Positions 6,401 through 14,229 of a DNA stretch of 14,229 bases are shown here, in pieces. This stretch comes from Akkermansiaceae bacterium UBA5689 (GTDB lineage: Bacteria; Verrucomicrobiota; Verrucomicrobiia; Verrucomicrobiales; Akkermansiaceae). Where the stretch lies: the NCBI GenBank assembly GCA_002420305.1, contig DIHT01000073.1, positions 1-14,229 of the forward strand, given 5' to 3'. A program made the translations under genes and the position numbers. A model generated the notes under the pieces. The model saw only the letters and a program-made list of their open reading frames with translations. It made no database searches and was not told the origin of the DNA. Each line of letters opens with the position of its first letter. The stretch's first letter is position 1.

Positions 6401-9118
6401 TCACTCCGCCAAGTCCATGGGCACAATTTCGATTCCGCTCAATTGGGTTGCGCCCTTCTTTGCTGTCAGAGCGACTTGGAGGCTGCCCTCACTTACGATA
6501 CCGTCAAAGACTACGGCAACAGCCGTCAGCCTGCTACCTAGATTGAAATCCGTGCTGACCGTCTGCCCCTGTAGCTGAATGTCGAAACGGCGTTCGTCGC
6601 TGGCAGGGTTGGCAAAGATGAGTCCTACGCGGTAACTCCCGGGCTTCAGGCCCCTCAGCGTTACCGATTCCATCCCCTCAACTCCGGACGCTGCAACCCA
6701 GGGCAAGCCTGCATCATCCCTCATCCATATGGAGTGATGATAGTAGCTCCTGGGCTTTGCAGGAACCGTAACGAGATCGAGCTCCGGGGAAGGCCCACCC
6801 ATACTGGGGAAATCGAGCCAGAGCGTTCCGCTCTCGGTCATGCGATCGGCCGGCGCTCCGAAATTGATCCCGATCCTCCGGATCTTGCCCGCCAGTTTTT
6901 CCTTCTTGATCCGTCCCCAAGTCGTCCATTGCTCGTGACTTTCGGGCAAGCTGTACATCGCAAGCCCGGTCGGAAGCGGATAACTGCAGGTGCATCCTTT
7001 GTAGAAGTAAGGCATGCTCAGCACTCCATTGGCCGGGACAATACTGTTGGTGCAACCCGAACGAGGCCCGCTGATATTGATGGTCCCGCTATCAATTCGC
7101 TTGTCGTAGAAGGAAGCCGTTCCCGAGCGCATGGTGTAGATATGGCCGTAGTCAAACCCGCCATCGCATCCGTAACTCTTAGGAAACGCACGCGCTTCGG
7201 TCTCTCCCGTAAGGGGATTCTGCCGGTGCCCAGCCACTGGAGCCTCGGGCTTCCAGGCGTTTTTCTGGTGAGACGGCCGATACTGACTCGGTTGCACCGT
7301 CTTAAGGTCAACTCTGGCTGCGGCCTGCACTTTCAGGAGCGCTGATTCCTCCGCACTCAAAACACGACCGGTATACACGTCCGAAAAGTTCGGAGGCAGA
7401 AGGCGGTAGTCAACCTTCATCGTGCGGGTGGAGGCGTCGAGCCAGTCCTTGGTGGTCGTAATCATCACCCCATCGATAACCTTGGGCTGCGGGGAGCGCT
7501 TGAAGTGGCCCAGCGTATCATCGAACCAGAGTACTCCAAGCGGGGCCTTAACCAGCTCGTCGAGGCTGGGCTTGAAGTCGCCATGGTAGTTAGTCGCTCC
7601 AGGGAGAGCGCCCGCTCGCAACCTGGTCTCGAGTTCCTCGCCATGCTGCACGATGAACTTTCCTCCGTAAGGACGGACCGATTCAAAGATGCGCTCCCGC
7701 TCGTCGCTTGGTATCTCCTCACGGAGCAGGACAAAATCAGCAAAGTAAGGTGGCATCTCAAATCCGGCCGGGTCATCTTGCCACACCGCAACCCGCGATC
7801 CGTAGATTCCCGCTCGGGAGAGGTCCTCCCGGAGGGCTCTTACTCGGCGCCCTTCCTCTTCCACAACCAATAATCTGAGCGAGGTTTCGGAAGCGAGATG
7901 CACCAACGTGTCGGCATCAACTGAACCAAGGAACACTCCATAGCCATGCCGCGGAATCTCACCCAGGAGCTGGCTCGAAAAGGCGGTAGCCTTGCCCGGT
8001 GGCGGCGGCGTAGCCTCGTGGCGGCGGCTCTCGGCCTGAGTCCCGCTTCCAAACGCATAAAGCCCGCCAGCCGCAGTGGTAACGAAAAGTTTGTCGTCCG
8101 CAACAACCATGGAGTGAACTTTTCCGGGGACCTTTTCATAGCCATTTGCGAAACGGATTTCTTGATCGCCCGCCCTGATGGTGCTTCGAACCTCCGGCTT
8201 ACCCTCATATCGCAAGCGGTCCTCGTGACGAACATAGTTAATCCCCATGTCGGCTAGCAAACTCTTGCGCTTTCCTTTCTTCTCCTCGCTTTTTCCTGCC
8301 AGAGAAGCGTACCAGCCCCCTGGCACCCGCCCACCAAGAGGAAGTTTGAAATCCTTAAGCTTGCCCGTCTTTAGATCGAAGCGACCCGGATAGGCATTAC
8401 TGCTAGGCACAACGAGCTCCTCACCATCGATGAGTAAATATCCCTGTGGGGCGATGCCCCCAATTGCCACCGCATTATGTGGCTGCCCGCCGTAGAGGTG
8501 ACCGGTGCTATCATTGACCCAGATCTGCTCTCCCGTTGCCGCTTCCAGGCAAAAAATGAATACGCCTTCGAACGGCCAGACTCCGGCCGCGAAATACACC
8601 CGGTCCTCCTGCACGACGGGACCGCCCCGAATGGGCCATACCGAGGTGACCCGCTTATTCCCAATCAGCTTCCGTGCTGATGGCACAGGTCTGACCTTCC
8701 AGACCTCTTTACCCGTTGCTGCGTCCACGCAGTAGAAACATCCGTCATCCGACCCGAAAAGAACCTTATCCCTCCACGCCACAGGAGCCAACCGTATTGG
8801 TCCGTCCGCGAAGGCTTCCCAGAGCAATGCTCCCGAGTTGGTCTCGAAGGCCATGATCTTATCCTCCCGGTTGGATGCCAGGAAGAGACGTTTTCCCTTT
8901 ACGATCGGCTCGTAACCTCCGTCGAACTGCAACCGGACATCGTTAAAGGCTGGCAGAGGCCTGGGCAGCTCACGGCTCCAGAGAAGACTCAGCACATCCG
9001 TCAATACCTGCGGACTCTCAGCCGTCCGTTCAACATCATGACGCCACATGGGCCAGTCTTCCGCAAGGGCTGACAGCCCCGCCGCACAGAAGAGTGGGAG
9101 CAGGATTTTCATTATCAT
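6401..9118 (-). CDS. Large secreted PQQ-like beta-propeller protein with Rossmann-like and malectin-like segments
   Basis: 905 residues from ATG 9118 (a second ATG lies two codons on). Signal peptide 1-19 (ILLPLFCAAGLSALA|ED). Residues 20-360 are a PQQ-like beta-propeller: DWPMWRHDVERTA opens it and blade motifs recur, such as IMAFETNSGALLWEA (88-102), CVDAATGKEVWKV (130-142) and CLEAATGEQIWVND (190-203). Residues about 395-490 look like a degenerate SAM-methyltransferase-type Rossmann domain (LRLLVVEEEGRRVRALREDL, then GSRVAVWQDD, then YFADFVLLREE) without a recognisable glycine loop. Residues 540-725 contain SDVYTGRVLSAEE and a cysteine-bearing block (PRSGCTNSIVPANGVL, then YKGCTCSYPLPTG). 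The last ~100 residues (LRGLKPGSYRVGLIFANP, then STDFNLG, then QLSGIEIV) resemble a malectin-like carbohydrate-binding fold. No quinone-dehydrogenase active site was identified, so the role is inferred as structural or binding. Probably heads an operon with DUF1080. Confidence 0.82.
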   Translation of the reverse strand: MIMKILLPLFCAAGLSALAEDWPMWRHDVERTAESPQVLTDVLSLLWSRELPRPLPAFNDVRLQFDGGYEPIVKGKRLFLASNREDKIMAFETNSGALLWEAFADGPIRLAPVAWRDKVLFGSDDGCFYCVDAATGKEVWKVRPVPSARKLIGNKRVTSVWPIRGGPVVQEDRVYFAAGVWPFEGVFIFCLEAATGEQIWVNDSTGHLYGGQPHNAVAIGGIAPQGYLLIDGEELVVPSSNAYPGRFDLKTGKLKDFKLPLGGRVPGGWYASLAGKSEEKKGKRKSLLADMGINYVRHEDRLRYEGKPEVRSTIRAGDQEIRFANGYEKVPGKVHSMVVADDKLFVTTAAGGLYAFGSGTQAESRRHEATPPPPGKATAFSSQLLGEIPRHGYGVFLGSVDADTLVHLASETSLRLLVVEEEGRRVRALREDLSRAGIYGSRVAVWQDDPAGFEMPPYFADFVLLREEIPSDERERIFESVRPYGGKFIVQHGEELETRLRAGALPGATNYHGDFKPSLDELVKAPLGVLWFDDTLGHFKRSPQPKVIDGVMITTTKDWLDASTRTMKVDYRLLPPNFSDVYTGRVLSAEESALLKVQAAARVDLKTVQPSQYRPSHQKNAWKPEAPVAGHRQNPLTGETEARAFPKSYGCDGGFDYGHIYTMRSGTASFYDKRIDSGTINISGPRSGCTNSIVPANGVLSMPYFYKGCTCSYPLPTGLAMYSLPESHEQWTTWGRIKKEKLAGKIRRIGINFGAPADRMTESGTLWLDFPSMGGPSPELDLVTVPAKPRSYYHHSIWMRDDAGLPWVAASGVEGMESVTLRGLKPGSYRVGLIFANPASDERRFDIQLQGQTVSTDFNLGSRLTAVAVVFDGIVSEGSLQVALTAKKGATQLSGIEIVPMDLAE

Positions 9119-9278
9119 TGAATTCAGTCAAAGAACGGTTTCCTCGACAGCCAAAGCACAACGCACAGTGCAGGAAGACACAAGGGAGAACGGCGCCAGT
9201 AGATATATGCTGAAACTTCGACTCACAAAAGAGATCGCCAATCCCTGCCCTGATTTGAGACTCTCTCCCGGCCCTCGA
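9119..9278. other. Divergent intergenic region
   Basis: This 160-nt region separates the divergent propeller and double-sulfatase genes and must hold both promoters. An AT-rich patch (GATATAT, 9202-9208) is the only -10-like element seen, and no convincing -35 pairs with it on either strand. No strong Shine-Dalgarno sequence precedes either ATG. An open frame extends the sulfatase upstream through here, but it is not protein-like. Confidence 0.3.
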
Positions 9279-12224
9279 ATGAAACGCCTCCCGCTCAACC
9301 TCATTTTTTTCCTTTTCTGCTTCACCCTGTCTTCCCAAGCCCGGCAACCCAACGTCCTCTTCCTCGCCGTTGATGACATGAATGACTGGCTCGGGTGTAT
9401 GGACACCAGCCCCAGTGCGATCACCCCCAATCTCGACAAGCTAGCGAAGCGGGGCGTGCTTTTTACTAACGCTCATACCGCCGGGGTCTACTGTGCCCCC
9501 TCCCGCGCAGCCATATTTTCCGGCCAGTTTGCATCGACTACGGGGTGTTACCGAACCGCAAATTATTTTGTACACCTTCCGGAAATAGATGCTCTTCAGA
9601 TGTGCTTTGCCAAGGCCGGCTACACGACTCTCGGTGCAGGAAAACTGTTTCATCACCCCGCCGGGGCAATTGACCAGCGCGGCTGGGATACCTTTTTCCT
9701 CAGAAACAAATCCCAGCGCACCAGTGGGTGGCCTCTCAACTCATGGTCCGACGAGACTCCTCTTCCGCACCCCTTTCCTGCCAGCATCTACAACAGAGGG
9801 CGGGAAATTACCGGCGGGATGTTTCTGGAATGGGCTGCCCTCCCAGATGAACAAGAGGAGCAAATGGCTGACACTATCCGCGTCAACTGGGCTGCAGAGC
9901 AACTCCAGAAAAAGCATCAGGAGCCCTTCTTTCTCGGCGTTGGGATCTACGCTCCCCACTATCCTAACTACTGCCCCCAGAAATACTACGATCTTTACGA
10001 TCCAGAGAGCATCAAGCTCCCTCCCCTCAAGGAGGGCGACCTTGCCGACTTGCCGGAAAAAATACGCAAGATCAAAACTGCGCGCTCAAGAATTATCGAA
10101 AAACTGAGTAAGCTGGATGCTTTTGATGATGCCATTCACGGATATCTGGCCTGCATCAGCTATGCAGACGCAATGATGGGGCGCGTTCTCGATGCTCTTG
10201 AGAGAAGCCCTCACGCTGACAACACAATTATCGTACTCTGGAGCGACCACGGCTATCATCACGGCCAGAAGGGAGACTGGGGAAAACATACCCTCTGGGA
10301 GCGCACTTCAAATGTCCCTTTTATCTGGGTCGGTCCGGGTATAGCTCGGGGCGCACGATCAGATGTCACCGTAAGCCTGATCGACATGTTTCCCACTCTG
10401 GTGGAGATGTGCAACCTTCCCGCTCCTCACCAGAAACTGGAAGGCTCATCCATCGCCTCTGTTGTCAGGAATCCTGACGAGGCCAAAGACCGGACCGTCT
10501 ACCTCCCTCACATGCATCCAGGAGAGTATGCAACCATTAATCGTAATTGGCGCTACATCCGCTACGGAGACGACGGCGAAGAACTCTATGAGCTGCAGAA
10601 GGATCCTCATGAATGGAGAAACCTCGCGGATGATCCTGAATATGCCGAGCTGAAGACCACGATGCGCGAGGCAGCCCCTGCTACTTTCGCTGAACCCCGC
10701 GAAAAGCTGAATAGTCGGCGCGACCTTGTAATTGATGGCGAATCCTTCCATTGGAAGAAGGGAGCGAATCCTCTAATCCAAGGAACAGAAAACAACGCAT
10801 CAAAGGACCAGCCAGCAAACAGAAAAAAGAAAAACGTCCTCTTCATCGTGTGCGACGATCTGAACACGCATGTCTCTCCGTCCGGGTATGACCCTATTCA
10901 TACACCTACTCTCAGCTGGCTCGCTACCGAAGGAATGACTTTCACGCACACCTTCTGCCAGTATCCGGTTTGCGGTCCCTCGCGCGCCTCCTTTCTCAGT
11001 GGCCTCTACCCTGAATCAACGGGTGTTTTGAACAATACAGCCGACATCCGGAAGGAGCGCCCTGGCACGGTATCCTTGCCACAATTCTTCAAGGAGAATG
11101 GGTATTGGACCGCGAGTGTGGGCAAGATCTTTCACTCGTCCCGACACGAACATGGCGAACCCGCATGGCATGAAGTCCTCCGCTTCCAAAATGACGAACT
11201 CGAGATCGTGCGGAAGGCGCGCGGGGAATTCGAGGAACAGTACGGATCAATCGAGGATCGTCCCAACCGGAAAAGGTGGCGAGAACTGAAGAAGAAGGTT
11301 TCGGGAAAACTGGATGCCCAGACCCCTCCCGGACGGGGCCGAAGCGGACTGACCGATGCACAGCACAAGGACGGCAAGAATGCTCGACAGGTCGCTCAGT
11401 GGCTGCGAGCCGACACCCCCGGTGAGAAGCCTTTCTTCATTGCCTGCGGCATTCAGAAGCCACACGTCCCCTTCCTTGCCCCGAATAAATACTTCGATCT
11501 CTACCCAATAGATGAGATTGTCTATCGACCCGACCAACCCGACCTCTGGGACAGCCTACCTCAATCAGCGATCTCGAAGCGCTACAGTGCCTTCGGGTTT
11601 GAACTGGGAAAGGAGAACAACACCCTGCGCCGGGAATACATGCAGGCCTATCATGCCTGCATCTCCTTTATCGATGCTCAGTTGAAACTGGTCTTTGATG
11701 CCTTGAAGCAGAGCGGCCACTGGGAGGACACCATCATCGTTTTTACTTCCGATCATGGCTATCACCTCGGCGATCACTTCCTATGGGGAAAAGTGACTCT
11801 CTTTGATATTGGAGCAAAGGTTCCTCTGATTATACGAGCTCCGGGAATTACCACGCGTGGAACCACTTCCGAGGCCATGGTTGAATTGATCGATCTCTAC
11901 CCTACGCTGGCGGATCTCACCGGACTCAAGCCACCTGAACACCTGCAGGGAACATCCCTTCGTCCGCTTCTCCGGCACCCCGGACGGTTGGGAAAAAAGA
12001 AACATGCTTACAGTGTCGTTTCCCGTGGCAACAGTCTGGGGCACGCCATCCGTAACCAGCGCTGGCGCTACGCAAGGTGGCCCGATGGAGAGGAACTCTA
12101 TAACCTCACCAACGATCCCTCAGAGAAAAACAACCTCGCTGGGGGGACTCGGCACGAACATCGACTGAAAGAATTGCGCACCCTTCTAAACGAGAAGCAG
12201 CGGCACGCCAAATCTGCCCGGTAG
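9279..12224 (+). CDS. Secreted tandem double sulfatase (two complete S1-type domains)
   Basis: 981 residues from ATG 9279, chosen because the signal peptide starts there (MKRLPLNLIFFLFCFTLSSQ, cut after QA-R); the frame is open further upstream but reads as non-coding. Domain 1 spans about 24-475. It has Asp32-Asp33 in AVDDMNDWLGC, formylglycine precursor C72 in CAPSR (72-76), GKLFHH (Lys122, His125), WSDHGYHHGQ (Asp323-His324) and Lys336. Its C-terminal motif is EELYELQKDPHEWRNLADDP. A charged linker (about 476-516, ending in NRKKK) joins domain 2 (518-975). Domain 2 has Asp526-Asp527 in CDDLN, C565 in CGPSR (565-569), GKIFHS (Lys616, His619), TSDHGYHLGD (Asp825-His826), Lys838 and EELYNLTNDPSEKNNLA. 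Both halves have every key catalytic residue, are of the iduronate-2-sulfatase-like type, and differ widely from each other. Domain 2 has no signal peptide of its own. Family members are normally single-domain proteins of 450-550 residues. It probably removes two different sulfates from one polysaccharide. Confidence 0.92.
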   Translation: MKRLPLNLIFFLFCFTLSSQARQPNVLFLAVDDMNDWLGCMDTSPSAITPNLDKLAKRGVLFTNAHTAGVYCAPSRAAIFSGQFASTTGCYRTANYFVHLPEIDALQMCFAKAGYTTLGAGKLFHHPAGAIDQRGWDTFFLRNKSQRTSGWPLNSWSDETPLPHPFPASIYNRGREITGGMFLEWAALPDEQEEQMADTIRVNWAAEQLQKKHQEPFFLGVGIYAPHYPNYCPQKYYDLYDPESIKLPPLKEGDLADLPEKIRKIKTARSRIIEKLSKLDAFDDAIHGYLACISYADAMMGRVLDALERSPHADNTIIVLWSDHGYHHGQKGDWGKHTLWERTSNVPFIWVGPGIARGARSDVTVSLIDMFPTLVEMCNLPAPHQKLEGSSIASVVRNPDEAKDRTVYLPHMHPGEYATINRNWRYIRYGDDGEELYELQKDPHEWRNLADDPEYAELKTTMREAAPATFAEPREKLNSRRDLVIDGESFHWKKGANPLIQGTENNASKDQPANRKKKNVLFIVCDDLNTHVSPSGYDPIHTPTLSWLATEGMTFTHTFCQYPVCGPSRASFLSGLYPESTGVLNNTADIRKERPGTVSLPQFFKENGYWTASVGKIFHSSRHEHGEPAWHEVLRFQNDELEIVRKARGEFEEQYGSIEDRPNRKRWRELKKKVSGKLDAQTPPGRGRSGLTDAQHKDGKNARQVAQWLRADTPGEKPFFIACGIQKPHVPFLAPNKYFDLYPIDEIVYRPDQPDLWDSLPQSAISKRYSAFGFELGKENNTLRREYMQAYHACISFIDAQLKLVFDALKQSGHWEDTIIVFTSDHGYHLGDHFLWGKVTLFDIGAKVPLIIRAPGITTRGTTSEAMVELIDLYPTLADLTGLKPPEHLQGTSLRPLLRHPGRLGKKKHAYSVVSRGNSLGHAIRNQRWRYARWPDGEELYNLTNDPSEKNNLAGGTRHEHRLKELRTLLNEKQRHAKSAR

Positions 12225-12243
12225 AGCAACCGGAACCGGAAAG

Positions 12244-13143
12244 CTATTTCTCTCCACCCTCCAAGAAGGAGAGAAGCCGATCCTCTCTGATTGCACCCAT
12301 GGCCCCGTGACCCTCGCCTTTGACCTTGTAATGCACTACCGCGCCATCGAGGTAGGAAAACTTCTCCAAGTTTCCGTCAACCTCGCTTGGTTTGGCCAAC
12401 TTTTCCCCTTCGTAGCCCATTGCCTTTGCCCAGAGATAGGTCGAATGCTCGGCGTGAACAAACCCCAGCTTTCCTCCCTTCGCAGGAATAGCCCTCGAAA
12501 GCCCTCCCTCGTAAGGGACCAGATTATCCTCCGTTCCAGAGATATTCATTAGCCGTTTCCCTTTCATAGGCACTACTGCTTTGCGGTAGGCATTATTAGG
12601 ACCCTTGGCCTTGAACGCTTTTCCGTCGTGCTGGTACACATTAAGCGGACTTACTCCGCTCACATAGTTCCTTATGTTCGGCAAACGACACTCGATCGCG
12701 AGTTGATTCACCAGAGCCGCCCCATTCGAACTTCCAATGATACTAAAATTTTCCCGTTGGACATTATCGCATTCCGACACCTTCTTGATGATCTCCTCAA
12801 TGAACCCACGGTCATCGGCCTTGGATCGCTCAGAAACAATATTCCAACCTCGGGAATAGCCCTCTGGACATATCACGATGTAGTGCCTCGCCATTCCCCT
12901 GTGACGACGCATGAATCCCTTGAAGGCTCCCCGTGCGTTCCCCCCTCCACCATGCAGGAAAATGACCACAGGGCGTTTCCCCTTCCTGCCCTCGGGAACG
13001 GAAACAACATAAAGCCGCTCAAAAGAACGCTCCTGCTTCCATGACTGTGAAATCTTATATTCCCCTGACTTAAGGTCTTCGGCGTTCAGCACACCGAATC
13101 CGGTCAGACTGAGGACAGAAAGAGTGAGAATCAAAAACTTCAT
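12244..13143 (-). CDS. Secreted alpha/beta-hydrolase esterase, PHB depolymerase/feruloyl-esterase type
   Basis: 299 residues, ATG at 13143. Signal peptide 1-21 (ILTLSVLSLTGFGVLNA|ED). Oxyanion-hole motif PVVIFLHGGGGN (58-69), ICPEGYSRGWN (91-101), nucleophile Ser139 in GSSNGA (137-142), probable Asp206 in GTEDNLVPY (203-211) and His279 in GEGHG (276-280). This gives a complete Ser-Asp-His triad in the order and spacing of the LpqC / PHB-depolymerase-like esterases (COG3509), many of which act on feruloyl or acetyl groups of plant and algal polysaccharides. The substrate cannot be told from the sequence. It lies 57 nt downstream of another esterase gene on the same strand, probably in one transcript. 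Its stop faces the double sulfatase stop across 19 nt. Confidence 0.88.
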   Translation of the reverse strand: MKFLILTLSVLSLTGFGVLNAEDLKSGEYKISQSWKQERSFERLYVVSVPEGRKGKRPVVIFLHGGGGNARGAFKGFMRRHRGMARHYIVICPEGYSRGWNIVSERSKADDRGFIEEIIKKVSECDNVQRENFSIIGSSNGAALVNQLAIECRLPNIRNYVSGVSPLNVYQHDGKAFKAKGPNNAYRKAVVPMKGKRLMNISGTEDNLVPYEGGLSRAIPAKGGKLGFVHAEHSTYLWAKAMGYEGEKLAKPSEVDGNLEKFSYLDGAVVHYKVKGEGHGAMGAIREDRLLSFLEGGEK

Positions 13144-13200
13144 CCCGGAAACCTGTAGAGGTTAGCACCATCTGCGTCTACTGAAGAAAATCCGCACCCT

Positions 13201-14229
13201 CTATTTTGTTTTTGTCCAGTGAGCTTCGATGGTGACATCGTCTGAGGGCATCAGGAACCTGATTTGCTCAAGATGGGGTTGTGTCAGCGTAATGGGACCA
13301 TCAGCGGTCCAGTGCAGGACCTGCTGTGCCCGCGGACTCTCAGGCTCAGAGACGGTCACCGTAACCATTTGTCCCGCCTGTGGTTGCAAGGGCACGGCCA
13401 CTCCCCCCCTGACCACCAGCTCAGGCTTCCTTTTATAGATCGCAGTCATTTGAGCGTCCGCCGCACCCACTGTGAACAGAGGCCTTCGGCTCTCAGGGTC
13501 ATTGAAGGTTCCCCCGGAAGCCACCCATTTCACAAAGGGACGCTCCCCTTGCTTTTCTGGCGCGGTCACCCGAATGACACTTCCGGGCTCAAAGAACCCA
13601 TACTTGCTGGTATCACCGAGAAAGGGTCGATTCCCACTGACTAATTCCATAATTACTCCCCCACTCAGCTCCACGCAATAGTTGAAGGGAGTGCCGTAAG
13701 TCTGGGAGAGCATCCATGCCATTCGCATACTGAAAGCCTCCTTGTCGTTCCCCGGCGGACGACTGATATGGCCTCTACCGGGAATCATTGTAAATCTTCC
13801 ATACCCACCACAATCGAGGTGATTCTGGTAGAGAGGGATCTGCTCCGAGATTCTTGAGACATGATCAAGCGGGCAGTGAAGAACCCACACCGCAGTTTTC
13901 AATGTTCGGCACGTCTCCGCTGTAGTCCCTCGCTGGACTTCTTCACAACCCCAAGCCCCCAGGGGCATCATGGCGGCAATCTGATACCCTTCCCCGTGCT
14001 CGTCCGCACATCCGATTTTCCAAGTCCCCTGCCCTCCCATGCTGAAACCCGTGACATAAAGCCGCTTTTCATCGATATTGACCTTGGTCTTCAGATGGTC
14101 GATCAACCGCTTGAATTGAGCTGGATTCCACCGCGCTATCGGCTTGACGGGTGCCACGTGCAGGTAGCCAAACTGCCCCACTGCATTGCCACTGTAACCT
14201 GCATCAGACCATCTCTCGTTATCGAGGAG
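13201..14229 (-). CDS. Alpha/beta-hydrolase esterase with C-terminal InlB-like repeats, N-terminus outside window
   Basis: The frame is open to the right edge; 342 codons are visible and the stop is TAG at 13201-13203. The visible catalytic part starts inside the hydrolase: LYVTGFSMGGQGTWK carries nucleophile Ser63 (numbered from the right edge), followed by Asp122 in HCPLDHVS and His154 in PGRGHIS, a complete triad. The type is that of esterase/PHB-depolymerase-like or prolyl-oligopeptidase-like enzymes with a GFSMGG elbow. After about residue 185 two beta-rich repeats follow. The first (GFFEPGSVIRVTAPEKQG, then FVKWVASGGTFNDP, then QMTAIYKRK) and the second (QPQAGQMVTVTVSEPES, then IRFLMPSDDVTIEAHW) match the divergent InlB B-repeat / bacterial repeat pattern (G..V.V.A...G..F..W....T.MP..D..V.A.W). 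Such repeats usually sit on exported surface or adhesive proteins. The signal peptide would be outside the window. It probably forms an operon with the next esterase. Confidence 0.82.
   Translation of the reverse strand, partial: LLDNERWSDAGYSGNAVGQFGYLHVAPVKPIARWNPAQFKRLIDHLKTKVNIDEKRLYVTGFSMGGQGTWKIGCADEHGEGYQIAAMMPLGAWGCEEVQRGTTAETCRTLKTAVWVLHCPLDHVSRISEQIPLYQNHLDCGGYGRFTMIPGRGHISRPPGNDKEAFSMRMAWMLSQTYGTPFNYCVELSGGVIMELVSGNRPFLGDTSKYGFFEPGSVIRVTAPEKQGERPFVKWVASGGTFNDPESRRPLFTVGAADAQMTAIYKRKPELVVRGGVAVPLQPQAGQMVTVTVSEPESPRAQQVLHWTADGPITLTQPHLEQIRFLMPSDDVTIEAHWTKTK

Noticed and set aside
6734..7345. 203-codon open frame on the plus strand, antisense to the propeller gene
   Set aside because: It is the mirror of a strongly supported coding frame. 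Its translation is rich in Arg/Pro/Gly without domain motifs or a signal peptide.
9048..9278. Upstream extension of the double sulfatase to an ATG at 9048
   Set aside because: The added 77 residues have no family similarity, overlap the divergent gene, and would bury the signal peptide that starts at 9279.
9589..10107. 172-codon plus-strand frame within the double sulfatase gene
   Set aside because: It overlaps catalytic domain 1 in another frame. Its Ser/Thr/Pro/Arg-rich translation has no recognisable motif.
1185..12224. Recent duplication among the four sulfatase domains
   Set aside because: Motif blocks are shared but the intervening sequences differ widely in length and residues, and no long identical DNA stretches were seen.
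12218..12233. CCGGT...ACCGG hairpin between the double sulfatase and esterase stops as a bidirectional terminator
   Set aside because: The stem is only 5 bp, no T-tract follows, and it overlaps the sulfatase stop codon.
1..14229. tRNA, rRNA, CRISPR arrays, insertion sequences or integration sites
   Set aside because: No cloverleaf-like segment, regularly spaced DNA repeats, transposase or integrase motif, or terminal inverted repeats were found by reading.

Overview
The window reads as chromosomal DNA of a polysaccharide-degrading bacterium of the Planctomycetota-Verrucomicrobiota-Chlamydiota group, most likely Verrucomicrobiota. The evidence is the gene mix: a planctomycete-type cytochrome c domain protein, a DUF1080 protein, a PQQ-like propeller protein, four S1-type sulfatase domains, and a solenoid protein built on W..xDPxxAxxW repeats of a kind I associate with Verrucomicrobiota. 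This placement rests on family content, not on a marker gene.

Layout, left to right. (1) 1-4137, minus strand: a GTG-started sulfamidase-like sulfatase (2638-4137), coupled by a 4-nt gap to an iduronate-2-sulfatase-like sulfatase (1185-2633). Then comes a decayed fragment resembling a sialate O-acetylesterase (933-1184), and then the 5' part of a secreted cytochrome c domain protein that runs off the left edge (1-892). (2) 4138-4323: a divergent intergenic region with two short dyads. (3) 4324-5661, plus strand: a secreted or membrane-anchored protein with ten copies of a ~31-residue repeat. (4) 5679-9118, minus strand: a 905-residue PQQ-like propeller protein followed by a DUF1080 protein. 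(5) 9279-12224, plus strand: one long protein with two complete sulfatase domains in tandem. (6) 12244-14229, minus strand: two alpha/beta-hydrolase esterases; the upstream one carries InlB-like repeats and runs off the right edge.

How the genes could work together (inference): every protein whose N-terminus is visible has an export signal, so the locus acts in the periplasm or outside the cell. Four sulfatase domains, two esterases and a possible carbohydrate-binding domain fit stripping of sulfate and acyl esters from a complex sulfated polysaccharide. No glycoside hydrolase or polysaccharide lyase of a family I recognise is in the window, apart from DUF1080, which is annotated as a 3-keto-disaccharide hydrolase family. 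Backbone cleavage and the formylglycine-generating enzyme needed by the sulfatases must be encoded elsewhere. No RNA genes, insertion sequences, CRISPR arrays or phage genes were seen.
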